Below are positions 7,325 through 16,755 of a stretch of 29,391 nucleotides of DNA, in pieces. Origin of the DNA: Promethearchaeota archaeon (GTDB lineage: Archaea; Asgardarchaeota; Lokiarchaeia; Sigynarchaeales; SOKP01); assembly GCA_030605085.1 (NCBI GenBank), contig JAUWBH010000063.1, positions 1 to 29,391 of the forward strand. The letters run 5' to 3'. Position 1 is the stretch's first letter. Each line of letters opens with the position of its first letter. The translations under genes and the position numbers were made by a program. The notes below the pieces were generated by a model. The model was not told where the DNA came from, did not search any database, and worked only from the letters and a program-made list of their open reading frames with translations.

Positions 7325-9715
7325 TTGAGAATAGGTCTTTTTATTTGCGATTGTGGGAAAAATATTAGCGGTGTTATTAATACAAAAAAGTTAGCTGAAC
7401 ATTTTAAAAATTATCCCGATGTTTCTGTATTAGGGAACCAATATTTGTGTTCTGAATCGGGATTAAATGAGCTATCTGAAGAATTAAAAGAGAGAAAGAT
7501 TGATCGAGTCGTTGTTGCCGCGTGTTCTTTTAAATTACATGGCACTTTATTTCGAAAAACAATTGAACAAGCAGGAATCAATCGATTTTTAATAACATTT
7601 GCTAACGTTCGCGAACAAAATTCATGGGTCCATCCTGATGAACCTGAAAAAGCAACTCAAAAAGCGATAGACCAAATTAATATGGCAATAGAACAAGTGA
7701 GACTTTTAGAACCTTTAGAGGTCCAATTTTCAAATGTCATACCAGCAACTTTAATTATTGGAGGAGGAATTGCGGGAATTAAAGCGGCAATGGCAATCGC
7801 CAATGCGGGATATAAAGTGTATTTAGTAGAGAGAAGTCTTACAATTGGGGGTCATATGGCTTTATTTGATAAGACATTTCCTACATTAGACTGTAGTATT
7901 TGCATACTAGGACCACTTATGAGTGAGGTTAATGTTCATCCGAATATCGAATTATTAACTTATTCGGAAGTTGAAAAAGTAGAAGGATATGTGGGAAATT
8001 TTGAGGTTTCAATCGTTAAGCAACCTCGTTTTATAAAAGAAGATGATTGCGTAGGGTGTTTCGATATATGTCGAGATGTATGCCCAATTGATGTAATAGA
8101 GACTTATTATCCAAGAAAAGCAATTGATGTTCCGTATCCACAAGCAATCCCTCTATTTCCAAATATTTTGGAAGAATATTGCGTTGGATGTAAGGCGTGT
8201 GCTCAAGCATGTGATAGAGACGCAATTGATTTCGATCAAAAACCAGAAGAAATTAAGATAAAAGTAGGATCAATTATAGTCGCAACTGGTTTTAAGACTT
8301 TTGATCCATCTATACTTGGAGAATTTAATTATCAAAAATACCCTAATGTTATAACCACAATGCAAATGGAACGCTTGCTTAACAATGACGGTCCTACTCG
8401 TGGAAAAATAGTAAGACCTTCTGATGGTAAACAACCAAAAAGAGTCTCATTCGTTTTATGCGTTGGCTCAAGAAATAAAAAGATTCATCGCGACTATTGT
8501 AGCCAAGTTTGTTGTAATGTGGCAATAAAGCAGGCTATCTTATTGAAACAGGAACAACCAGATGTAAAAATTAATATCTATTATACTGATATTAGAGCCG
8601 TTGGTAAAAATTGCGAAGAATTTTATAATAGGGCTCGAGAAGCCTTTGGAATAAGGTTTATTAAGTGTGGCATTTCCGCCGTTCTAAAAAGCGATACATC
8701 TGACGAATTATTGGTGCGCGGGGAAGATGTTATTGAAAATGTACTTTTTGAACATAAAGCGGATTTATTAGTATTAGCGGTCGGTATTGAACCAGCTGAA
8801 GGTACGGATGAATTAAGCCAAATATTGAATGTCTCACAGGGGCCATATGGATTTTTACTAGAAAAACATTTAAAAGTTAAGCCGTCCGAAACTTCTGTAA
8901 GTGGAATTTATTTGGCGGGGGTTATTCAAGGACCTAAAGATATTCCAAATAGTATTGCTCAAGCAGAAAGCGCTGCAGCTAAAGCGATTGCTTTAATTGC
9001 AGCTGGAAAGGTTGAATTGGACCCACACATCGTTTATTTCGATCCAGAAAAATGTGATTTATGTAGGCTATGCGAAAACATTTGTATGTTTAACGCATTA
9101 AAGATTGAAGATAAAGAGTTAAAAATAATTCAAGCTAATTGTTCTGGATGTGGCGCTTGCGCAGCAATGTGTCCAACTGACGCTCTCTATATCCCAGGAT
9201 TTAGAAAAGACCAAATATCAGCTCAGTTAGATGCTGTACTCGGCGAGAAAAAAGAGTTTCCTTCGATAATTGCTTTTCTATGCAATTGGTGCTCTTATAT
9301 GGGCGCCGATCTTGCAGGAACGAGCAAATTAACGTATCCTACAAATATTAGAAATATTCACATTATGTGTACAGCGATGCTTAATCCGGCATTAGTATTT
9401 GAAAGTTTTTTTAAAGGAGCGGACGGTGTACTAATAGCAGGCTGTCACGAGCAAGATTGTCATTACGATACAGGCTTTATAAAAACAAAAACCAGATATG
9501 AAAGTATTAGGGAAATGTTAGCTGAAGCGGGAATAAACGAAAATCGCGTAAAAATCGCAAGTATATCTGCGGGAGAAGGTAAAAAATTCGCTCAAATTGT
9601 ATCAGAATTCAAAGAAGAACTAGAAAAATTAGGACCAATAAAACCCGAAGAATATATAAAGCCAATGTATAGCGAGAAAAAAGTAGAAGAAAAAGCCAGG
9701 TTAGACGAAATATGA
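7325..9715 (+). CDS. hdrA: HdrA-MvhD fusion, heterodisulfide reductase flavoprotein subunit
   Basis: HdrA is the FAD- and iron-sulfur-containing core of the soluble heterodisulfide reductase, where electrons are bifurcated. Here (796 residues) it starts with the N-terminal HdrA block (FICDCGKNISGV, residues 7-17). An FAD-binding GGGIAG (146-151) follows, then the HdrA-typical FPTLDCSICILGP (185-197). Two ferredoxin motifs come next (C242/245/249/253 and C286/289/292/296), then the thioredoxin-reductase-like part with CSQVCC. A second pair of four-cysteine motifs (CDLCRLCENICM and CSGCGACAAMCP) precedes the end. The last 150 residues, with FLCNWCSYMGAD, CTAMLNP and GCHEQDCHY, are an MvhD/FrhD domain, which normally links hydrogenase or formate dehydrogenase to HdrA. 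No hdrB, hdrC or hydrogenase gene is nearby. The start is TTG. The last codons overlap the next gene by 4 bp. Confidence 0.96.
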   Translation: MRIGLFICDCGKNISGVINTKKLAEHFKNYPDVSVLGNQYLCSESGLNELSEELKERKIDRVVVAACSFKLHGTLFRKTIEQAGINRFLITFANVREQNSWVHPDEPEKATQKAIDQINMAIEQVRLLEPLEVQFSNVIPATLIIGGGIAGIKAAMAIANAGYKVYLVERSLTIGGHMALFDKTFPTLDCSICILGPLMSEVNVHPNIELLTYSEVEKVEGYVGNFEVSIVKQPRFIKEDDCVGCFDICRDVCPIDVIETYYPRKAIDVPYPQAIPLFPNILEEYCVGCKACAQACDRDAIDFDQKPEEIKIKVGSIIVATGFKTFDPSILGEFNYQKYPNVITTMQMERLLNNDGPTRGKIVRPSDGKQPKRVSFVLCVGSRNKKIHRDYCSQVCCNVAIKQAILLKQEQPDVKINIYYTDIRAVGKNCEEFYNRAREAFGIRFIKCGISAVLKSDTSDELLVRGEDVIENVLFEHKADLLVLAVGIEPAEGTDELSQILNVSQGPYGFLLEKHLKVKPSETSVSGIYLAGVIQGPKDIPNSIAQAESAAAKAIALIAAGKVELDPHIVYFDPEKCDLCRLCENICMFNALKIEDKELKIIQANCSGCGACAAMCPTDALYIPGFRKDQISAQLDAVLGEKKEFPSIIAFLCNWCSYMGADLAGTSKLTYPTNIRNIHIMCTAMLNPALVFESFFKGADGVLIAGCHEQDCHYDTGFIKTKTRYESIREMLAEAGINENRVKIASISAGEGKKFAQIVSEFKEELEKLGPIKPEEYIKPMYSEKKVEEKARLDEI

Positions 9716-10230
9716 AAGCATTTTCAAATTATTGGAAGGCGTTAAGTTATGCGTTTCTTAAATATGGCAAATTAACGCGAAAATTAGCCGATATCCCCTA
9801 TGTAGTTCATCCTGTTCGAATAACATCGATTCTACGAGCTGCCGGGTTGTCTGAATTTACGCACGAAGATACTATGATCGCAGCCTTATTTCACGACCTT
9901 GTAGAAGATACAGATACTACTTTAGAAGAAATAAGAAATCAATTTGGCTCTAAAGTGGCTTCAATTGTAGAAGAAGTTTCAAAACCAGAACAAGGAGACA
10001 AAGATGAATGGTTGAGATCTTTTAAATATGCGTCCAAAGAGGCAAAAATAGTTAAAATGGCCGATCGCATCGATAATCTTATGGATATGGACATTAGTTC
10101 TTGGTCTAATGAAAAAAAAAAGTCCTACGCAGAACAAGGAAAAATTATCCTAAAAAATTGCGGCAATGCGCACGCTAAATTAGCTCGTGAATTAAAGAGT
10201 GTAATTGAAAAAGTTTTAGATACGATCTAA
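9712..10230 (+). CDS. HD-domain hydrolase, SpoT/MESH1-like
   Basis: The 172-residue protein is a single HD domain of the kind found at the N-terminus of RelA/SpoT and in stand-alone MESH1-type (p)ppGpp hydrolases. It shows the metal ligands H33 (YVVHP), H61-D62 (ALFHDLVEDT) and D118 (MADRIDNL). It also has the E65-D66 pair expected of the hydrolase centre. There is no synthetase domain. By family it would remove the 3'-pyrophosphate of an alarmone or related nucleotide using Mn2+; the substrate in this organism is not known. Its ATG overlaps the hdrA stop (ATGA), so translation is probably coupled. The DUF711 gene begins 14 bp after its stop. Confidence 0.9.
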   Translation: MKAFSNYWKALSYAFLKYGKLTRKLADIPYVVHPVRITSILRAAGLSEFTHEDTMIAALFHDLVEDTDTTLEEIRNQFGSKVASIVEEVSKPEQGDKDEWLRSFKYASKEAKIVKMADRIDNLMDMDISSWSNEKKKSYAEQGKIILKNCGNAHAKLARELKSVIEKVLDTI

Positions 10231-10244
10231 AATTATGATAAATA

Positions 10245-11531
10245 ATGAAAATTAGAGCGATAACAATTGGACAAAATGCGCCTTTTTTTAACGAAAATGA
10301 GGAATTTGAAATTTTTATAGCAACTAAATATCAGGAATTCTCTGATTTTTGCAATGCCTTAATAATCGATTTTGAAAAAAATAATATTGAAGTGGAAACT
10401 AAAAGGGTTTGCACTCAACCTATTTTTTCTGAATCGGATACTTCGAAAAATAAATATATTTTAAACGAAAAGCTGCCGTTATTGAACTCACAAATCTCAA
10501 TATTAGAAAAAATATGTAAAAAAAATAGTATTGACTATTTTTCTTCTTGTACTATGATGGCAGATAAATTTGATAATATTGAAATTTTCGATGATTGGCT
10601 TTCTAATGATATGCCAAACTTATTGTTAAAACGCGACAATTTTTTTACTTCGTTACCAGTTGCCTCAACTTTTAATGGCATTAATTTATCTGCCGTAAAA
10701 ATTGGGGCGAAAATTATTAAGGAGCTTTCTAAAGAAGATCCTTTTAACAATTTGAAATTTTGCGTGTCTTCAAATGTAAAACCGGATACACCTTTTTTTC
10801 CGGCAGCTTATCATCTATCTGAGAACCCTAGTTTTTCACTAGCTTTAGAGATGGCTGATGAAGTAGTGCAAGTTTTTGAAAAATCTAATACTTTAAACGA
10901 TGCAAAACGTAATTTAAAAGCGAAATTTAACGAAATTTACGAGATTTTGAGAAACATATCTGAAAAACGAGCAAAAACGAGCGGATTAAAATTTAGCGGT
11001 ATCGATTTTTCTCCCGCTCCTTATCCTACATATGATAAGAGTATTGGAACTGCGGTTGAAAAACTAGGATTTGAATATTTTGGAGCTTACGGGTCTTTAA
11101 TTGCTATAGGATTAATAAAAAACTCTATACCGAAAGAAAAAGAAAAAATTATTGGTTTTTCCGGATTTATGCAACCCGTACTGGAAGATTTTACAATATC
11201 CAAAAGTTTATCAGAAAACAAGTTCAATTTAGACACCCTTTTATTATATTCAACTATATGTGGAACTGGGTTAGATTGCGTTCCTTTACCAGGTGACATA
11301 ACAGAACGAGAACTTTTTTATATTTTATTAGACCTCTGTACAATCTCTATAACACACGATAAACCTCTTACCGCCAGATTAATGCCTATGCCCGGAAAAA
11401 AAGCGGGCGATGATGTCGAATTTGATTTTGAATATTTTGCAAAATCTAAAGTTATGGAAATAAGAAGATTAACTGAAGCTAAAAAAAATGATATATTCCA
11501 TCGAAACGAAAAATCTTATGACTTACTTTAA
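10245..11531 (+). CDS. DUF711/UPF0210 family protein
   Basis: The 428-residue protein matches the UPF0210 (DUF711, COG2848) family from end to end. It has the N-terminal MKIRAITIG, the middle SGIDFSPAPYPT and the C-terminal GTGLDCVPLPGD, followed by LTARLMPMPGKKAGDD. The last two blocks are the most characteristic of the family. The length is close to the usual 430-450 residues. The enzymatic role is not established. It is the third gene of the hdrA-HD-DUF711 run with only 14 bp before it, so co-transcription is likely. A T-rich stretch follows the stop. Confidence 0.88.
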   Translation: MKIRAITIGQNAPFFNENEEFEIFIATKYQEFSDFCNALIIDFEKNNIEVETKRVCTQPIFSESDTSKNKYILNEKLPLLNSQISILEKICKKNSIDYFSSCTMMADKFDNIEIFDDWLSNDMPNLLLKRDNFFTSLPVASTFNGINLSAVKIGAKIIKELSKEDPFNNLKFCVSSNVKPDTPFFPAAYHLSENPSFSLALEMADEVVQVFEKSNTLNDAKRNLKAKFNEIYEILRNISEKRAKTSGLKFSGIDFSPAPYPTYDKSIGTAVEKLGFEYFGAYGSLIAIGLIKNSIPKEKEKIIGFSGFMQPVLEDFTISKSLSENKFNLDTLLLYSTICGTGLDCVPLPGDITERELFYILLDLCTISITHDKPLTARLMPMPGKKAGDDVEFDFEYFAKSKVMEIRRLTEAKKNDIFHRNEKSYDLL

Positions 11532-11607
11532 TAAGATTTTTTAGGGTAAATTTATATTTATTCCATGAAAGAATATTGTTGGAAAGGTAAAAAATTTTTT
11601 AAAAATT

Positions 11608-12069
11608 ATGTCTGAAAATAATATTAAAAAACGAAATAACAAGGATTTGATATTTTTCAACGAAGCTATAGAATATTTTGATAAATTTAAAAACCAAGAA
11701 AACCCCTTCGATCAAGAAACCAATCCTATAGATACTATTAATTGTACCGGAATTCACTTAAGAGCCCAAATGTTAGTTGAGTTAAATAATTTAAAATATT
11801 TAATTTTAGATAATCCAGATTCGAAGTTTAAAGCATTATCAGAAAATGAAAAGGACTTTTTTTACGATTTTATTAACTATTATTCTGTATGCCCTATTTG
11901 CATGAATTTAAATCATTACTACAACTTGAAGAAGCTGTTCTTTAGCGACAATAAAAAAATCTTAAAAGAAGAATTAATAAGATTTATGAAATTGAGAAGT
12001 AAAAAATTACAAAAATTTAATATTAGTATCGGGATTCCTTGCTGTAATTGTTTCAAACGCTATTTTTAA
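11608..12069 (+). CDS. Small Cys-rich protein of unknown function
   Basis: This 153-residue protein, possibly an archaeal lineage-specific family, has an acidic, helical N-terminal part. A C-terminal part holds two cysteine clusters, VCPICMN (CxxC) and IPCCNCFKRY (CCxC) at the very end. The arrangement suggests one zinc site closed between the two clusters, with a basic helix (LKEELIRFMKLRSKKLQKF) between them. I recognise no characterised family. It follows the DUF711 gene after 76 bp, with a TATA-like stretch in the gap, so it may have its own promoter. It is convergent with the ArsR-like gene, 26 bp away. Confidence 0.65.
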   Translation: MSENNIKKRNNKDLIFFNEAIEYFDKFKNQENPFDQETNPIDTINCTGIHLRAQMLVELNNLKYLILDNPDSKFKALSENEKDFFYDFINYYSVCPICMNLNHYYNLKKLFFSDNKKILKEELIRFMKLRSKKLQKFNISIGIPCCNCFKRYF

Positions 12070-12095
12070 GAAAAATTATAAAGGAGTTTTGAGGA

Positions 12096-12434
12096 TTATT
12101 TTAAATAATCTACTACTTTTCCGCTTTGAGTAATCTCGTAATAGATCTCATTACTTTTCTCGTTTTCAAAATGTTTAATACAAAACGCCTTAATTAAAAA
12201 GTCTATATTATAATTAAACATGGATTCATCATTTACAATATTCTCGTCTATAAGCCGTTTTAACAATTCCTTCCTCGAAATTCGCTTCAATTCGTTTATA
12301 ATTGTTAAAATTTCTCGTCGAACTGGATGATTTACGGCTTTTAAATATAAATCGTGCAAATATCTTGTTCCCTCCACCGTTTTGCCAAATTCTTCCATCG
12401 TTTTATAATTTTTAAAATCCGATTCGTCGGGCAC
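12096..12434 (-). CDS. ArsR-like winged-helix regulator
   Basis: The 112-residue protein has the helix pattern of an ArsR-type winged helix-turn-helix: LYLKAVNHPVRREILTII (helices 1-2), then ISRKELLKRL (recognition region), NYNIDFLIKAFCI, and a beta-wing with EIYYEITQSGK. H-P-V-R-R-E-I-L is the classical start of this fold. No metal-binding cysteine set is apparent, so the signal is unknown. The start is GTG (12432-12434). It is divergent from the acetyltransferase frame (192 bp between), a natural target for autoregulation or for control of that gene. Confidence 0.82.
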   Translation of the reverse strand: MPDESDFKNYKTMEEFGKTVEGTRYLHDLYLKAVNHPVRREILTIINELKRISRKELLKRLIDENIVNDESMFNYNIDFLIKAFCIKHFENEKSNEIYYEITQSGKVVDYLK

Positions 12435-12626
12435 AAATATTAAAATAAAACTTAAAAAATAAACCTTATTTTGAGAAATTTAAATCTTTAAATTTTATAT
12501 GAAACAATTTTCCGTATCTGGTCTCAAACATCTCTATAAATAATGATTGATTTAAATATCTTGTTTAAGAAAAATATTTAAAATACCCAAAAAAATTACA
12601 TACTTGACATTCTGTTTTTTATCAAA

Positions 12627-13172
12627 ATGAAAAATATGAAAACGAAAAACGCCTATCAATTAAGATAGGCAACTCAAGATGACTTCGAACTTCTTTTTCA
12701 TCTTTGGAGAGCCACTCTAAAGGATTATGTCTCCCAAATTCGAGAGTGGGATGATGATCTTGAAAGAAAATATTTAAAAAGCTATTTTATATATAAAAAT
12801 ATAAAAATTATTAAATTCTCAGGTCAATTAATTGGGGCAATTACTTTGATTAAAAAAAAAAATGAAATAATTTTAGTAGATATTCAAATTTTACCTGAAT
12901 TTCAAAACAAAGGTATTGGAGCATCCCTTCTAAAATCACTTGTAGATGAAGCTTCGAAAGAAAAGAAAAATATTTTACTATCTGTACTTAAGGTAAATAA
13001 AAGAAGACAAAGCTTTTATAAAAAATTTGGTTTCGAGATTATAAACGATAATAAGACTCATTTTTTTATGAGATATTACATTAAACAACCTCATCAAGAG
13101 ATTTATAAAAAAAACCTTATTATAAAAAATTATATTCTTTTTTCCTATAAGGAAACATTTTTGGATATATAG
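12627..13172 (+). pseudogene. GNAT acetyltransferase interrupted by an in-frame TAG
   Basis: One continuous frame from ATG 12627 reads MKNMKTKNAYQLR, then TAG (12666-12668), then ATQDDFELLFHLWRATLKD and on through a full GNAT domain. The acetyl-CoA loop is LPEFQNKGIGASLLKSL and the late SFYKKFGFEI is the usual family signature. Family members have Lys or Arg before the A-T-x-x-D-F block, so one AAG-to-TAG change would explain the stop. The TATA-like box near 12568-12580 is intact. The C-terminus runs past the usual MRYYI ending and overlaps the 1211-residue gene on the other strand by 53 bp; a lost stop is possible. It is therefore either a young pseudogene, a sequencing error or an amber-recoded gene. 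Starting at the internal ATG 12846 would drop half the domain. Confidence 0.75.
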
Positions 13173-16100
13173 GCTCAAAATTTTCCCCATATAACTTATG
13201 ATTTTTCCATTTTTTGTCTCTCTTGTTCCATCCCAGATTTTTTAACGGATTATATTTATCTAATTTATATATAAAATCACCATGAACCGCTCTAATTAAG
13301 TTTCTTCCGTCGATCATATCGTTTAGAATTAAATATTTATCAATCCCTAAAAATTGAAATAATTGGTTAAAAACTTTTTGAAAATAACTGAGTTCGGCAA
13401 GAGGGAAATACAACTTAATCATTAAACCGTTCTCGAACTTTATTACATCGTCAAATCCTTTAATAAAATATTCTCCTTCAGTCTCGTAGATAAAACCATA
13501 ATTAAAGAAACTGAAAACTTTAACGATTGTCTCAATTTGGTCTTTCTTCACAGAAGGTAATATTATATAAATCTTATCTTGGAAGTCTAGGTTTTTTAAT
13601 TTTATATAAGGATAAATTAACTTATTTTTAAGCAAATCTTTAATCTTTTCTATAACATGGCGTTTTAATCCCCCTAAGAAAGTTTTTAAATCAATGGGCT
13701 TGGTACTATAGATATCTGTTAATTTTTGATAGAAATCCGAATCAGGGCCGTAATAATTTGAAATGCTTAAGTCTCCAATATTATGTTCACTTACTTTTGG
13801 AATTAGCCTATTAAAACTTGGATCAAATAGAACCTTCTGCATGTAAGCCTTAAAACTATTAGCATCTAAATCCCAACCTATTGGATCAAGATTTTTATCG
13901 AAACGAAATAATATATAAAATTTTTTAACATAGAATATGCAATATTCGCTGATTATCTTTTTCGCTTTCGTGAGCCAATTAATATATGCCATGTTTGGAT
14001 TTCGATGCGGAAAAATCATTTTTACGAATAAAGATTGAACATTATCTATAAATGCGGGATATCTGATCTTCTGAAATGTGTTGTTAAATAAGAGCTTGAA
14101 ATCTATTTCGTTCATGTCAGTTGGACGAATGTATAGATAATATTGTCCAAATCCAAAACTGTGGAATGCTGGTTTGAATTTAATTGACTTTACATATTTC
14201 TTGAAAAAATCTTCTTTTTTAATATATATTAATTTTTCGCGATCTAATAAGATTTCCTCCAGTTTTCGGTAAAAATCCGCCAATTTATTCAATTTACTAA
14301 TGCTGAATTCAATTTGTTCATTATAAGACCTATCAGTATTTTTCTCAATCAATTTTCTAAAATCTTTTATACGAGACCATAAAATAGTTTGATTTGTTGT
14401 TGTTGTCTCTTTAAAGGATTTTAGTTCCTTTCCAAAAATTTTTTGAACATATATAAAATATTGCTCAAATAAATCCTTTGTATAAAAATAATCTTGATTA
14501 TATACATCCAAATACTCGGATATTGTTACTGATTTATTAAACCCATCAAAAAAATATCTTTTTAAACTTAGAAGATCCTCGCCAAATGTATTATTTAAAA
14601 TTGAAATAAATAATTTCTTTTCAACCCCATTTATGTTTGGAAGGTATATATGAACCATAATTAATTTTTCTTTACCAAATAAATTCACTCCTGATTCAAG
14701 ATAAACCCTAGGAAAATATTTTTTTATCCTAACAAGTTCATCTCTGACTTTAGGATTATCTTTTAGAACTATTTGAATGAAATATTTTGCGAAATTAGTT
14801 GTATTTATGGTATTTATTAAAAGAGGTTTTATTACAGGTAATTCTTTATTAGAGAACGAATCTAAAATATCATCAATGGTTTTAATTGTTATGTTTTTAA
14901 GTCTATAATTTTGATGTAAATCTCTTAATTTTTGTTGTTTAACCGCGTAAATTTGTTCCACAACATTTTTATCTTCAATTATCCTTTTTATTGCCCTCAA
15001 ATCAAATATTTTTAATCTATTACAGTATTTTAAAAAATTTCTGAAAAACTGATATTTTTTTATGGATAAGTTAAATTCTTCTCTATTATTAAAATAAATT
15101 GGAAGAAAATCTTGGTAGATAAATCTGTTTAATTCTTTGTTAATAAACAGGTTATTTTTATCAATTGATTGAGATATTCCTTTTTTTTTAAAAAATTCTT
15201 GAAATTGATAAATATTTTTAATGTCTGAATTTCTAGATATAATTCTTCTAATTAATTTTAAGCTAGCTAAAATATTTACCAACAAATTTTTGATATAGAA
15301 AAATCCAAACCGTTGGTTTGTATTTAAAAATTGCAAGAATTCCTTTTTTAACTTTAAATCATTGTGAAAAATTCCAATATTTTTTTTTAACTTTTTAATT
15401 TGTTGTGTTTGGCTTAAAATTTCGTTAATTAAATCAGATTTTATAGTTCTTAGCGTTTCGGTTCTCCTTACGAAACTAAAACCATGTGGTGACCAATTAT
15501 ATATTCTATTAAGAATTATAGAATCTAAAATTGAGACTTTTCGAATGTCAGTATTTTCTAAATCAAATTTGAAGTTGATCTCGTATGATTTTTCATATTC
15601 AATGTGTTTCGGATTGATCATACTTCCTATTCTATAAAATTCTCGAAAATAATTGAGATTTAAGAAATTTTCAATCTCCGTATTTAAAAAACATGTTTTT
15701 TTAATAACAAATCCAAATCTTTCTAATTTATCTAGAAAATTACGCAAATCTTTTAGATAATATTGAGGGAAAATAAACCAACCAGAAATTTCCACAGTAA
15801 AATAGCTTTCTGATGATTTTGACATATAGAAAAATGGTAGTTCTTCAACGATAATGTCAATCTGTGCCTTATTTAAAATGGGATTAAATGTTAAAATGCA
15901 AAATATTACTCCCGCATTTATTGAACTCAAATTTATTTGATATGAAGGTGCTATGTAACTGTTATTATTAATCCATTGTAAGTTGGCCGTAAATTTTCTT
16001 AGACTAAGATATGTTTGAATTTCTCCATTTTGTTTAAAATCTTTGAAGTAATTTTGAAAATCCAATAAAGCTCTATAACTTTTAACTTTATAAAAAATTT

Positions 16101-16755
16101 TGATTAAAACTCTAATGGTTTCGATTATCTCGTCATTATACATAAATTTTGAAGATCTTAATACGAATTCCTTGAATAAATTATGATAGAAATTTTCCTT
16201 ATTTTCATCTATTAGAAGAACATGTTTTCTTATATATTTAAAAAAAAATTGAGTTGGATTTTCGAATTTTTTAATTTTTTTTAATTTAAAAAATTTTTCT
16301 AGCCTATCAAATTCAGCTCTTAGAAAGTCATAATTTACCATTTTTTCTTTAAAAATAGAATCCCATTCTTTAACAACTTTTAATTTTTCTAAATCGTTCA
16401 TTACAATTTGATTGATAATAATTTTTATGGTTTCATTGTTTACTAACATATTAGGTACAAAACACATTAGAGCTTCCCTAAGCAAAATAATAGGTAAAAA
16501 TTTTTTATATGAATTAAAAATTTCAATAATAAGAAAATCATTTTTTGTTCTTTTAACCCCGATATTAAAAATATCTCGATCTTTTAATTCAGGATTATCC
16601 CTTTTATTGAAAATAATTTTAACTTTAGGTACACAATTTTCTAGATTCAAGTAAAATCGCAATTCATTAAGTAAATTTTGATAGATTTGATTTATAGACT
16701 CAATATTATCTAGTTCTTCTATGTTTTCCAAAAGATTTAAATAGGATTTTTCCAA
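13120..16755 (-). CDS. Very large protein of unknown family (1211 residues)
   Basis: I do not recognise this protein. It is soluble, with no signal peptide or membrane segment, rich in Lys, Phe, Asn and Ile, and predicted to be mixed alpha/beta. Several strand-helix units look alike: a strand ending in a proline (IFCILTF, MVHIYLPN, VKMIFPH, IKLYFP) followed by an amphipathic helix. The last such units are near residues 900-1000 and 1060-1160, suggesting internal duplication of a small domain. The segment LPIILLREALMCFVP (about 90-105) sits where a zincin helix could be, but there is no HExxH. The start is TTG (16753-16755). Its 3' end overlaps the GNAT frame by 53 bp. It lies downstream of the E1-like gene on the same strand, 453 bp away, so a shared operon is uncertain. 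Confidence 0.8.
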   Translation of the reverse strand: MEKSYLNLLENIEELDNIESINQIYQNLLNELRFYLNLENCVPKVKIIFNKRDNPELKDRDIFNIGVKRTKNDFLIIEIFNSYKKFLPIILLREALMCFVPNMLVNNETIKIIINQIVMNDLEKLKVVKEWDSIFKEKMVNYDFLRAEFDRLEKFFKLKKIKKFENPTQFFFKYIRKHVLLIDENKENFYHNLFKEFVLRSSKFMYNDEIIETIRVLIKIFYKVKSYRALLDFQNYFKDFKQNGEIQTYLSLRKFTANLQWINNNSYIAPSYQINLSSINAGVIFCILTFNPILNKAQIDIIVEELPFFYMSKSSESYFTVEISGWFIFPQYYLKDLRNFLDKLERFGFVIKKTCFLNTEIENFLNLNYFREFYRIGSMINPKHIEYEKSYEINFKFDLENTDIRKVSILDSIILNRIYNWSPHGFSFVRRTETLRTIKSDLINEILSQTQQIKKLKKNIGIFHNDLKLKKEFLQFLNTNQRFGFFYIKNLLVNILASLKLIRRIISRNSDIKNIYQFQEFFKKKGISQSIDKNNLFINKELNRFIYQDFLPIYFNNREEFNLSIKKYQFFRNFLKYCNRLKIFDLRAIKRIIEDKNVVEQIYAVKQQKLRDLHQNYRLKNITIKTIDDILDSFSNKELPVIKPLLINTINTTNFAKYFIQIVLKDNPKVRDELVRIKKYFPRVYLESGVNLFGKEKLIMVHIYLPNINGVEKKLFISILNNTFGEDLLSLKRYFFDGFNKSVTISEYLDVYNQDYFYTKDLFEQYFIYVQKIFGKELKSFKETTTTNQTILWSRIKDFRKLIEKNTDRSYNEQIEFSISKLNKLADFYRKLEEILLDREKLIYIKKEDFFKKYVKSIKFKPAFHSFGFGQYYLYIRPTDMNEIDFKLLFNNTFQKIRYPAFIDNVQSLFVKMIFPHRNPNMAYINWLTKAKKIISEYCIFYVKKFYILFRFDKNLDPIGWDLDANSFKAYMQKVLFDPSFNRLIPKVSEHNIGDLSISNYYGPDSDFYQKLTDIYSTKPIDLKTFLGGLKRHVIEKIKDLLKNKLIYPYIKLKNLDFQDKIYIILPSVKKDQIETIVKVFSFFNYGFIYETEGEYFIKGFDDVIKFENGLMIKLYFPLAELSYFQKVFNQLFQFLGIDKYLILNDMIDGRNLIRAVHGDFIYKLDKYNPLKNLGWNKRDKKWKNHKLYGENFEPIYPKMFPYRKKEYNFL

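Noticed and set aside
12846..13172. Short GNAT frame starting at an internal ATG
   Set aside because: Family sequence continues far upstream in the same frame to 12627 across the TAG, so the internal ATG is not the natural start.
13120..16755. Zinc metallopeptidase in the N-terminal part of the 1211-residue protein
   Set aside because: The helix LPIILLREALMCFVP resembles the position of a zincin helix, but HExxH and the third ligand are missing.
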